Positions 34,010-42,120 of a stretch of 64,000 nucleotides of DNA are shown here, piece by piece. The position numbers were made by a program, and so were the translations under genes. The notes beneath the pieces are model-generated. The model was not told where the DNA came from, did not search any database, and was given only the letters and a program-made list of their open reading frames with translations. The stretch comes from Aquimarina latercula DSM 2041. Lineage in GTDB: Bacteria > Bacteroidota > Bacteroidia > Flavobacteriales > Flavobacteriaceae. Position 1 is the first letter of the stretch; each line of letters begins with the position of its first letter. The stretch is from contig NZ_KE387185.1 in NCBI RefSeq assembly GCF_000430645.1, positions 1,275,780-1,339,779 of the forward strand, given 5' to 3'.

Positions 34010-35422
34010 ATGATATTACGAACAATCAAAAAAGAACTCTCTTTTTCAATTAGTAAAAAATGGTATCTATATATAATGGTGTTTTTTATTTTCTCTTGTC
34101 AATCTGATGATGACACCACCATTCTTCCTGTGGAAGATCCAATGAATGGTTTTTGGATGTCAGAAGAAAAAGGATACATTTTAGAGTTGACTGATGATAA
34201 TAACATTTTTTATAATATAAATACAGTAGGATGTTCCATTCAGGACGATGATTTTGTTCCAGAAGATTACTTTGGATTGCACCTAGAACTGGCTAACGAA
34301 AATGAGCTTGTAGCTTCTACAGATTTATCAGACTCAGAAATAGTATTTACTCGGTTATCAAGTCAAACTCCAAACTGTTTACCTGATCAGGTTTCCAGTA
34401 CAGAAGATCCAAAAGTAAATTTTGATCATTTTTGGAATATTTTTAATGACCATTATGCTTTTTTTGATACTAGAAATGTAGACTGGTCTCAATATGAAGA
34501 TTTAAGAGATCAAGTTACAGAGGATAATTTTTATGATGTTTTAGAAGAGCTTGTTGTTTTATTAGAAGATGCCCACGTAAGTGTCTATGATGAAGATAAT
34601 GATATTGAAATTAACTCAGGAGACCCCAAATTATTAGAAAGATTAAATGCTAACCTAACTGGAGAGTTGGTAATAGAAAGTGAGGACGATTATTTTAATC
34701 TTGTTGATCAAAAAATAACTACAATCGTCACGGAGTATTTAGGAGGAAGTTTTGAAATAGATGATAGTGAGAACATATTATGGGGATTGATCGATGATAC
34801 AGTAGGATATATTGTTATTGGAACTATGGAAGGGTACGGAACAAATTTCAGTAATGAGTTATCAACATTAAATACTGTACTAGACACTATAATGAACGAC
34901 CTAAGAGAATCAGGAGTTTCTAAATTAATTATCGATATACGTTTTAATGATGGAGGCTATGATACAGCTGCTTTAGATATGGTATCTCGTTTTATGGATC
35001 AGGAACGGATTTCATATTTTAAGAAAGCTAGGTTAGGAGATAGCTTTACGGAAAATAAGTCTTTCTCTGTAGGACCAAAAGGGGACTTTCAGTTTACAGA
35101 TGATATTATAGTACTAACGAGCCCTTATAGTGTAAGTGCAGCTGAACTCTTTGCGTTATGCGTAAAAGACTTGCCGTATGTAACTATAGTAGGAGAAAAT
35201 ACAGCAGGTGCTTTTTCTACTATTCTTACTCATATATTACCTAATGGAGCAGAAGTAGGATTATCTAATGAAGTATATAGTGATGCGCAAGGAGAAGTTT
35301 TTGAAGCAGTTGGAATTGGTCCCGAAAATCAAGAAAACAGGGTACCATTTTTATCAACTCTAGACTTTCAAGAAGAAAAAGATGGTGGAATAGAACGCGC
35401 TTTAGAATTACTAAATAATTAA
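34010..35422 (+). CDS. S41-family peptidase, predicted surface or periplasmic lipoprotein
   Basis: A 470-residue protein with an N-terminal lipoprotein signal ending in a lipobox (MVFFIFSC) and an acidic tether (QSDDDT), a pattern linked to surface export in Bacteroidota. The C-terminal half is an S41 (C-terminal-processing) peptidase domain: VGYIVIGTMEGYG, LIIDIRFNDGGYDTAALDMV, then the catalytic SVSAAELFAL with Ser376 as probable nucleophile, and GENTAGAFSTILTHILPNG. An N-terminal lipocalin-like segment (MNGFWMSEEKGYILELTDDN) precedes it. A strong terminator follows. Confidence 0.85.
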   Translation: MILRTIKKELSFSISKKWYLYIMVFFIFSCQSDDDTTILPVEDPMNGFWMSEEKGYILELTDDNNIFYNINTVGCSIQDDDFVPEDYFGLHLELANENELVASTDLSDSEIVFTRLSSQTPNCLPDQVSSTEDPKVNFDHFWNIFNDHYAFFDTRNVDWSQYEDLRDQVTEDNFYDVLEELVVLLEDAHVSVYDEDNDIEINSGDPKLLERLNANLTGELVIESEDDYFNLVDQKITTIVTEYLGGSFEIDDSENILWGLIDDTVGYIVIGTMEGYGTNFSNELSTLNTVLDTIMNDLRESGVSKLIIDIRFNDGGYDTAALDMVSRFMDQERISYFKKARLGDSFTENKSFSVGPKGDFQFTDDIIVLTSPYSVSAAELFALCVKDLPYVTIVGENTAGAFSTILTHILPNGAEVGLSNEVYSDAQGEVFEAVGIGPENQENRVPFLSTLDFQEEKDGGIERALELLNN

Positions 35423-35474
35423 TAAGACACTTAATGAAAAGATTATTTTAGATAGAAGATTATTAATAATAGTA

Positions 35475-35504
35475 AAGCCAGTTATCAAAATAACTGGCTT
35501 TTTT
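35475..35504 (+). terminator. Rho-independent terminator
   Basis: A perfect 11-bp stem (AAGCCAGTTAT / ATAACTGGCTT) with a CAAA loop, followed by a T-run. It ends the S41 peptidase transcript and could also stop converging minus-strand transcription. Confidence 0.92.
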
Positions 35505-35587
35505 GTAGTTAAAGTAAAATACTCGATTTTATTTAAAACTGCTTCAAAATCTATGTTTTTACTATTTATAGATAGTAGTACTATCAA

Positions 35588-36454
35588 TTATTGCAATGAT
35601 ATATCAAACGCCTCTTCAAAACCTTGCTCAATGAAGTCATTAATCGTTTGGTCGTGGTCTCCGGAACCTGTGATTATGTTTGTGTTTTTAGACTGTAGAA
35701 GTTCAATTTCTGAAGTTGTAAGTCTACCAACTGCTTGATCTACTTCTCCGTATACGTAGGTAATGCTAGATAAGTCATCAAAAGAATCAAGAAGTTCAGT
35801 GTATCTATTCATTGCAAATCCGGCAGCTAATCGGTTTAAGTTTCTATCGATAACATCCATTTCTGGTTCTTGATCCGGAATTGGATTAGTTCCGTTTTCG
35901 AAATACCCAGCCCTTCCTTCAGAAAAAGCTTCCCACATAACAGTTTCCATATCTAATCTACCTGCCATAATCAAATACTTATCTGCGACATCTATCCCTT
36001 TCTTTGCGATAAGATCTTGTATCACGAAAGCTCCAAATGAAATTCCTAATACATAGACTGTTCTGCCTTGATTTTTAAAATAATTGACAACCTTGTACAG
36101 CATTTCTACACTTTCTGAATTAAAGTTAATTGCTTGATTAAATGTAATATCATCATTTTCGAACGGGCTTGGATTTAATGTTTGTGCTTGGTGTACGTTT
36201 ACAGCTAAAAGGTCGGTAGTATCAAAAGTTTGAAAAATTTCGTCTACTTCACCTGTACTAAGTTCTGTATCAGGACCACTTTGCACATTGATCAGAACGA
36301 TAGGAGCATCTTCATCACCTTTAAAATAAATTAAATCCTTAATATCTTGTGATATTTCAAGAGGTTCATCAATAACGATATCATCATCAGAGTCGCAGCT
36401 GATGAAAAATAATGATAAAATAAGGACTGTTGTGTACATGCGGTAATGTTTCAT
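35588..36454 (-). CDS. Alpha/beta-hydrolase-fold lipoprotein
   Basis: A 288-residue protein. A lipobox at FFISC (Cys20) is followed by DSDDD, a surface-export-like acidic tether. The remainder reads as an alpha/beta hydrolase: nucleophile elbow GISFG with Ser139, a candidate acid in YGEVDQAVG and a candidate His in GSGDHDQT. The substrate is unknown. It is the last gene of the minus-strand ECF sigma/FecR/TonB receptor/DUF4249 cluster. It may act on the imported ligand, for example as a siderophore or ester hydrolase; that role is inference only. Confidence 0.65.
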   Translation of the reverse strand: MKHYRMYTTVLILSLFFISCDSDDDIVIDEPLEISQDIKDLIYFKGDEDAPIVLINVQSGPDTELSTGEVDEIFQTFDTTDLLAVNVHQAQTLNPSPFENDDITFNQAINFNSESVEMLYKVVNYFKNQGRTVYVLGISFGAFVIQDLIAKKGIDVADKYLIMAGRLDMETVMWEAFSEGRAGYFENGTNPIPDQEPEMDVIDRNLNRLAAGFAMNRYTELLDSFDDLSSITYVYGEVDQAVGRLTTSEIELLQSKNTNIITGSGDHDQTINDFIEQGFEEAFDISLQ

Positions 36455-36610
36455 AATAATTTAATTTTTGAATTGTTTATAATAATCTGATAGGGTACAC
36501 CTCTATTAAGGTAACCTCCTAAAATGTTGTAATTGATTAAAATCAAAGTATGGGATCAGGATAGGTTAGTATCCTGATTTATTTATTAAAAAAGTATTCT
36601 AGGTAGTTGT

Positions 36611-37414
36611 TTAGAAATCTATGGTAATAGGAGTTAATCCTGACACACCAAAATTACCTAGTACCAATTCATTTGTTGTCATATTGGTGATATTACCAAC
36701 TAGGTTGACAGGTAAAAACAAAGAGGATAATTCTGGTTCATTTCCTTGGTTACTAATGACATTGCTATAAAACTGAAACGTAGTGAAGTTAATGTTACTG
36801 ATGTTTACATTTAATGTTTCGCCTTCGTTCATACCAGTTATAACAAGAATTTTTTCTTCCTCTTCATTGATGATTCTGTCATTGGATACGATCAATTCAT
36901 CAGAAATTAATGTACCATCTTTAAGAATTTCTAACTGAATTAAATAGAAATTTTGTACATCAATTGGACCGGTAAAAGTAATTCGAATGCTATCATCGGT
37001 CTTTTCCATATCCGTAATAGGAATAGGGGGTCTTAAAATTTCCTCTTCTGATATAAGTACAGTTTGGTCTTGTAATATGGTTTCTATCCAATACGTATTT
37101 CCTATAATAGGAGTAATCATTTCTGAAGTAGTATACGTTCCATTATTTACTGTAAAAGAATCCGAAACCAATGATACATCATCAGATGAATCTTTCATAA
37201 ATAAGGATATTTGAGCATCATTTACAGGATTAAAGATCGTGTCGGTTACTGGAACGGTTTTTTGAACCTGAATTGAAACAAATCCCACTTCATTAGTCAA
37301 TAATCCCGAGATAAATACCTGTTCTTTAAACTCAAAATCTTGACTAATATCCTCAACACAACTTATTAATGTGAATAATGAAATAAATGCTATGTATATA
37401 TGTAGTTTTTTCAT
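36611..37414 (-). CDS. DUF4249 lipoprotein, partner of the TonB receptor
   Basis: A 267-residue protein with a lipoprotein signal (IAFISLFTLISC). The DUF4249 beta-sandwich features are ISGLLTNEVGFVSIQVQKTV, then a GNTYWIETIL segment. DUF4249 proteins are almost always encoded next to an STN-type TonB receptor. They are thought to work on the cell surface with it, as SusD-like lids do for SusC. It begins 4 bp after the receptor stop. It is a little shorter than many family members. Confidence 0.85.
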   Translation of the reverse strand: MKKLHIYIAFISLFTLISCVEDISQDFEFKEQVFISGLLTNEVGFVSIQVQKTVPVTDTIFNPVNDAQISLFMKDSSDDVSLVSDSFTVNNGTYTTSEMITPIIGNTYWIETILQDQTVLISEEEILRPPIPITDMEKTDDSIRITFTGPIDVQNFYLIQLEILKDGTLISDELIVSNDRIINEEEEKILVITGMNEGETLNVNISNINFTTFQFYSNVISNQGNEPELSSLFLPVNLVGNITNMTTNELVLGNFGVSGLTPITIDF

Positions 37415-37418
37415 GGTT

Positions 37419-40124
37419 CTAAAATTTAAAATTGTAGGAGATGAATGGAATTGGTGCGGCGATAAATGAAATTTGAGACGTTTCTAATTGGTTATTGTCA
37501 AAAACAGAATTAATCGAAAACGCATTTTTACGACCATACACATTATATAAACCAAAATTCCAGCTTCCTTTCCAGTTCGTTTTAGGATTATCGGTAGGTG
37601 TATATGTAAACGAGATGTCTGCTCTATGGGTATTCGGGATTCTAAAAGCGTTTCTATCAGAATACGTAATGAATGCATCTCCATCGATAATCAACCTACC
37701 ATTAGGCTCGGTGATGGGTCTTCCTGTTTGATAGGTAAAAAAAGCTCCAACTTCCCACTTTTTAGATAATTTATAATTTGCCGTAAGATTGAATATATGA
37801 GGTCTATCAAAATTCGAAGGAAAATAAGTATTTCTATTAATCTGTTCTGAGGAGAAATTGCTTTTTGTTTTCCGTTTTGATACAGAATAGGTGTAGTTTA
37901 CATTTCCGGTTAGTTTTCCTTTGTTCTTATGAGCGGCAAATTCTAGTCCATAAGAAAAACCTTTAGCGGCCACTAATTCAGTTTCTAAATTATCAAAGAC
38001 TCCTAATCGAGCACCATTTTTATAAACTATTATATCATCAAATGTTTTGTAGTATCCCTCTATCGAAAAATTATAATTTTGATCCTTGGTGTCATAGGCA
38101 TATCCGGCAGAAAATTGATTTACTTTTAAGGGAGCAATATGCTCACCAGATGGTTTCCAACTATCGTTTGGTAATGTTATCGTTTGCCTATTGATGGAAT
38201 GGACGTATTGAAAAATTCTATTATATCCTATTTTAAAAGCTTTTCGATCATTAATATCATATTTTACAGACATGCGTGGTTCAAGTCCAAAATAAGTTTT
38301 CGATATCTCATTATTCTTTACCCTTCTGTTTCCTACAATTGAGTTTTGTGTTTGCGCAAGATTAGGGTCGTAGATAGCAATGTTTTCTTCCCCAAAATTT
38401 GCAAACCAAGAATATCTTAAACCGGTCTGTAATGATAATTTATTCCATTGTTTTTGAATACTATAATAGGCGGCGAGTTCTAACGCTTTTTCTTTGTCCA
38501 GAACTTGTTTGCCTGCTGTACCAGTAATTTTGGGAACGAATTGATATAAGTTGCCAGAAAGTCCAAATCGCATTTGGGTATTAGGATTTAAATAATAAGT
38601 AAAATCAGGTTTAAAAATCCAATTCTCAATAGATCTCTCAACAGTTTCTTCAATGTTTTCCTCAATTTCTTCTTCCCGAAGATCTTCTCTTTGCCCTAAT
38701 GAGAAATCATATTTACTATAAATACCTGTTATATTAGAAAATAATCTATTTGAAAAAGTGTGATTCCATCGTATAGTAGTGGTAGTGTTTGTCCATCCTA
38801 GGTCCAAATCAGTATCAAATCCACCTTCTCCATTTTCTTCTTCTTGATTAAATTTCAAGACATCTGCAGCAAAAATACCTGAGACATATAACCTATTATT
38901 TTTATTGATATTCCAGCTAAGTTTTGTGTTTAAATCATAAAAATGAAATTTATCGACAGCCTCGTTACCTTTAAATAAAGGAAAAAATACATCAAAATAA
39001 GAACGTCTTCCAGAAGCTAAAAAACTTATTTTATCCTTTTTAATAGGACCTTCTATTGTTAATTTAGAAAACAATAATCCCAATCCACCTTCTCCTTTAA
39101 TTCTCTTTAAACTTCCATTTTTTTGTCGAATTTCTAATACTGATGATGCTCTTCCTCCAAAGCGAGCCGGTATTTCGCCTTTATATAATTTTAATATTTT
39201 AACTGCATCTGCATTGAAAATGGAAAATAATCCAAACAAATGAGAGGTGTTATACAAAGGTGCTTCGTCTAGTAGAATTAAATTTTGATCCACATTTCCA
39301 CCTCTTACATTAAAACCACTGGTTCCCTCACCAATACTACTGATACCTGGTTGAGTTAAAACTGCTCGTGAAATATCTGGTTCTCCTAAAAGAGATGGTA
39401 ATTTCTTAATTTCTGAAGTTGTTAAATTGGTAGTTCCTCCTAAAATTGGTGCTACCTGACTTTTGTTATTCTGATTTGTCTGTATTATTACCTCGTCTAA
39501 TTCATTTGAGGATGGCCTAAGCTCTATCTTTATGCTCAAATCATTGTTTAACTGAATATCTAAGGTTTTAGTGGAATAGCCTAAATAAGAAATCTCCAAA
39601 AGATAGCCTCCTTTAGGTAACGTTATAGAATAAAAGCCATATTCATTGGTAAATACTCCGTTGTTATTATTTTTGATAATAATACTGGCACCCAAAAGTG
39701 TTTCGCCTGTATTCGCATCTCTAACAATCCCGCTAATAGTATAATCATCATCTTGTTTTTTAGCTTTAGAAAGAATAATGTGATTTTTCTTAATTTCATA
39801 AGAAATTCTAGTATCCTTAAAAAGCAACTCGAGCGTTTCGGTTATATCTTTTTTTATAACAGTTATACTAAAATTTTGATTGACATCGATTACGTCATTG
39901 CTAAATATAAAAGCGTAAGACGTTTGTGTTTCAATTTTATTGATAATTGATTGTAAAGAACTATTTTCTTCTTCTAGTGTAACATTTTTTTGAGAAAACC
40001 CATTGAATCCCAAGAGTTGAAAACAAAAAACCAAATAAAAAAAGAAAGATAATTTCATTAAAAAAGAGGGTTTTCCATAACTATTTTTTGGCCATGAAAT
40101 GACCCCAAAATGGTATATTTTCAT
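37419..40124 (-). CDS. TonB-dependent receptor with STN signalling domain (FecA-like)
   Basis: A 901-residue outer-membrane receptor. Order: signal peptide, STN domain (about 50-105, SFSITVIKKDITETLELLF region), carboxypeptidase-like beta-sandwich (about 125-210), plug (IKKLPSLLGEPDISRAVLTQ; GFNVRGGNVDQNLILLDEAP) and a 22-strand barrel ending ISYNFKF. The STN domain relays ligand binding to the FecR anti-sigma factor encoded just upstream. A second start at Met23 (40058) would place the signal peptide at the N terminus. The ligand is unknown; these systems handle iron chelates or other nutrients. Confidence 0.92.
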   Translation of the reverse strand: MKIYHFGVISWPKNSYGKPSFLMKLSFFFYLVFCFQLLGFNGFSQKNVTLEEENSSLQSIINKIETQTSYAFIFSNDVIDVNQNFSITVIKKDITETLELLFKDTRISYEIKKNHIILSKAKKQDDDYTISGIVRDANTGETLLGASIIIKNNNNGVFTNEYGFYSITLPKGGYLLEISYLGYSTKTLDIQLNNDLSIKIELRPSSNELDEVIIQTNQNNKSQVAPILGGTTNLTTSEIKKLPSLLGEPDISRAVLTQPGISSIGEGTSGFNVRGGNVDQNLILLDEAPLYNTSHLFGLFSIFNADAVKILKLYKGEIPARFGGRASSVLEIRQKNGSLKRIKGEGGLGLLFSKLTIEGPIKKDKISFLASGRRSYFDVFFPLFKGNEAVDKFHFYDLNTKLSWNINKNNRLYVSGIFAADVLKFNQEEENGEGGFDTDLDLGWTNTTTTIRWNHTFSNRLFSNITGIYSKYDFSLGQREDLREEEIEENIEETVERSIENWIFKPDFTYYLNPNTQMRFGLSGNLYQFVPKITGTAGKQVLDKEKALELAAYYSIQKQWNKLSLQTGLRYSWFANFGEENIAIYDPNLAQTQNSIVGNRRVKNNEISKTYFGLEPRMSVKYDINDRKAFKIGYNRIFQYVHSINRQTITLPNDSWKPSGEHIAPLKVNQFSAGYAYDTKDQNYNFSIEGYYKTFDDIIVYKNGARLGVFDNLETELVAAKGFSYGLEFAAHKNKGKLTGNVNYTYSVSKRKTKSNFSSEQINRNTYFPSNFDRPHIFNLTANYKLSKKWEVGAFFTYQTGRPITEPNGRLIIDGDAFITYSDRNAFRIPNTHRADISFTYTPTDNPKTNWKGSWNFGLYNVYGRKNAFSINSVFDNNQLETSQISFIAAPIPFISYNFKF

Positions 40125-40181
40125 ACATTTGAATATTGTTAATTAATACTGATTTCGCGATTAGAATTTTTTAACTTTTAT

Positions 40182-40207
40182 AGTGGGAAAATGCCAGTTT
40201 TCCCACT
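40182..40207 (-). promoter_or_regulatory. Stable hairpin in the fecR to TonB-receptor gap
   Basis: A perfect 10-bp stem (AGTGGGAAAA / TTTTCCCACT) with a 6-nt loop lies right after the FecR stop codon. The T-run that would make it a terminator is on the plus-strand side. For the minus-strand operon it is more likely an mRNA-stability or attenuation element than a full terminator. Confidence 0.6.
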
Positions 40208-40211
40208 TTTT

Positions 40212-41174
40212 TTATTTTATTATCCACTCATTTGTTTTCGTATTTAGTTGATATGTAAAGCTTTTTGAAATTGTAAGTATTTCAAAAATTTCATTTATAG
40301 GAGTTGTATTGTCGAAAGCCCCAGTAAATCTAGCAGTGGCAATGTTTTCATTTTTAAAGAGTATTGAGGTGCCAAAATGCGCTTTTAAGTCGACTGCTAT
40401 TTCTCTAAAGGTTTTATTTTCGAATTGTATTTTCCCTTCTTTCCAGGCAATATGGGATTCATTAGTGCCCATATTAGATTTTAGGACTTCTTTAGTTTTC
40501 TTGTAGAAGGTTACTTTTTGATTTGGAATTAAGAATACACTTTCTTTGAACTGAGTATTGGAAGTAACGGCTACTTTACCAGTTAATAGCTTTGTTTCTG
40601 TAATTGCACTATCTGTATATGATTTTACATTAAAACTGGTGCCCAAAGCTTTTACGGTGATATGATTCGCTGTAGTTACAGTAAATGGGTGTAAGGTATC
40701 TTTAGCTACCTCAAAAAATGCTTCTCCTTCTAGATATAAAGTTCTTGGATCTTCTGAGTTATAGGATAGATTACTAGAAGCATTTAGCCATACAATAGAA
40801 CCATCTGATAGTTTGATGTTTTTTTGTTCACCAAAAGTTGTTTGCACAACTATTTGATTCTTATTGGAGGATAAGGTATTGTAGAAATATACTCCAGAAA
40901 TGAGTATAACAAATATAGCCGCATACTTTAGCATTTCTTTCCAAACTACTGTTTTGGGTTTCACTGTAGTAAAAAAACGTTTTTTGGCTTCTTCAACAGA
41001 AGGGTCTTTCGTGGCAGTATGGTTATGGATGGTTGTTATTTTGGTAAATAGTGCTTTATCAAAATCGGGAGAGTTTTTCCATTTTTCTACTTTCAGAATA
41101 GTATTATCATCCGCGGTTTGCGAAATATATTCCCAAAGTTCAGTTTCTGTAATTTTAAAATGCTCCATACCCAA
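40212..41174 (-). CDS. FecR-family anti-sigma factor
   Basis: A 320-residue protein: a cytoplasmic N terminus (ETELWEYISQTADDN), one membrane segment (about residues 85-103, MLKYAAIFVILISGVYFYNT), a periplasmic FecR domain (TTFGEQKNIKLSDGSIVWLN; LYLEGEAFFEVAKD; HITVKALGTSFNVKSY) and a C-terminal DUF4974 STN-like domain. It binds and controls the ECF sigma factor encoded upstream and senses the TonB receptor encoded downstream. Gene order sigma-fecR-receptor is canonical. Confidence 0.94.
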   Translation of the reverse strand: MGMEHFKITETELWEYISQTADDNTILKVEKWKNSPDFDKALFTKITTIHNHTATKDPSVEEAKKRFFTTVKPKTVVWKEMLKYAAIFVILISGVYFYNTLSSNKNQIVVQTTFGEQKNIKLSDGSIVWLNASSNLSYNSEDPRTLYLEGEAFFEVAKDTLHPFTVTTANHITVKALGTSFNVKSYTDSAITETKLLTGKVAVTSNTQFKESVFLIPNQKVTFYKKTKEVLKSNMGTNESHIAWKEGKIQFENKTFREIAVDLKAHFGTSILFKNENIATARFTGAFDNTTPINEIFEILTISKSFTYQLNTKTNEWIIK

Positions 41175-41239
41175 AAGGTGTTAATTAGATATAAGACGTT
41201 TGCGGAGCAGGGGTACCCTATTAAAATTTTGATTATTTT

Positions 41240-41758
41240 TTATAAATAATCTTTTAAGCCTTTCTTAAATGCTGCTAAGGCTTTTGAAATATGGAGTTCT
41301 ACAGTTTTTATAGAAATACCTTTTTTTTGGGAAATTTCTTTGTAGGTGAAACCTTTATCTCTTGATAATTTAAAAATATCTGTTGTTTTTTGTTCCAAAG
41401 TAGTATAGATATTTTCGATGCGCTCTAGCAATTCCCATTGTTTATCAATCTCAGTTTCTAAAGTAGTATGGAGCGCATATACATTTGTATGTTTCTCTCT
41501 AGTTCTTTTCTTTCTATAAGAATCGATGATTTTATTTTTTAGTGTAGTGATTAAAAATGATTCTATAGAACGTTCGGATTGGTTAATATGCTCAAAGTTT
41601 TCCCAAAGCTTTATAAATGTTTCTTGTACTAACTCTTCAGAAAGCTCGGTTTCTTCTAAAACTTTTAAAGCGTAATTGTACAATCTGTTATAGTGCTTGT
41701 CAAACAAATTGGAGAATTTAGCTTCTTTGGTAGAATTCGATGTAGTTTTTTTATCCAA
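41240..41758 (-). CDS. ECF RNA polymerase sigma factor (FecI-like)
   Basis: A 172-residue ECF sigma factor. Sigma region 2 is at about 20-85 (FDKHYNRLYNYALKVLEETE; LVQETFIKLWENFEHI) and region 4 at about 110-165 (FKLSRDKGFTYKEISQKKGI, a helix-turn-helix). It probably directs transcription of the receptor operon when released by FecR. First gene of the minus-strand cluster; about 360 bp upstream the divergent siderophore operon begins. Confidence 0.94.
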   Translation of the reverse strand: MDKKTTSNSTKEAKFSNLFDKHYNRLYNYALKVLEETELSEELVQETFIKLWENFEHINQSERSIESFLITTLKNKIIDSYRKKRTREKHTNVYALHTTLETEIDKQWELLERIENIYTTLEQKTTDIFKLSRDKGFTYKEISQKKGISIKTVELHISKALAAFKKGLKDYL

Positions 41759-42033
41759 ATATTTTAATAAAGAGAGATTACTAAATTATATAAAAAAACG
41801 CTCAAAACTAATTACTGTTGCACTTTACTTTGTGTTCATAATCTTTTAGTGATTAAAAGTGTTATGTATACTATTTAAAAGGGTTTTTAGAAAGTTTTAG
41901 ATCGTGTGATTTTGCTAATAAGTATTATAGAATAGGTGTATTGTGATCTTTTTGTGAAAAACCGTAATATACTTTTAAATAACTCTTACGCTATCGTTAA
42001 TTCAAGATTAATTAGCTCCTTTATATTCTTACG

Positions 42034-42060
42034 ACGTCTTTTTTTATCCGAAATACGTCA
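42034..42060 (+). promoter_or_regulatory. Candidate AraC-regulator operator, copy A
   Basis: ACGTC at 42034 and at 42055 are direct repeats exactly 21 bp apart, separated by TTTTTTTATCC and GAAAT. The full box matches the copy at 53234-53260 at 23 of 27 bases. It ends 23 bp before a TAnnTTTG box. Direct repeats on one face of the helix next to the promoter are typical of AraC-family activators. Confidence 0.7.
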
Positions 42061-42082
42061 TAAATATACTTTTGTTTGATTC

Positions 42083-42090
42083 TACATTTG
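42083..42090 (+). promoter_or_regulatory. -7 promoter box of the siderophore operon
   Basis: TACATTTG fits the Bacteroidota TAnnTTTG element and starts 24 bp after the second half-site ends. In the receptor promoter the equivalent distance is 23 bp. Another TACTTTTG at 42067 fits the consensus but not this shared geometry. Confidence 0.6.
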
Positions 42091-42096
42091 CCAAGC

Positions 42097-42113
42097 TTAT
42101 TTAGACCAAATAA
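42097..42113 (+). promoter_or_regulatory. Palindrome shared with the receptor promoter (possible Fur-like site)
   Basis: TTATTT-AGACC-AAATAA is a perfect 6-bp inverted repeat just downstream of the -7 box. The receptor promoter has TTATTTAGACTAA in the matching place (53300). An iron-repressor operator is a reasonable guess; the flavobacterial Fur consensus is not certain to me. Confidence 0.45.
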
Positions 42114-42120
42114 AAATAAT

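Noticed and set aside
42076..42120. TTG-initiated N-terminal extension of the PLP decarboxylase
   Set aside because: The extra codons coincide with the conserved promoter palindrome shared with the receptor promoter; the ATG at 42121 is the better start.
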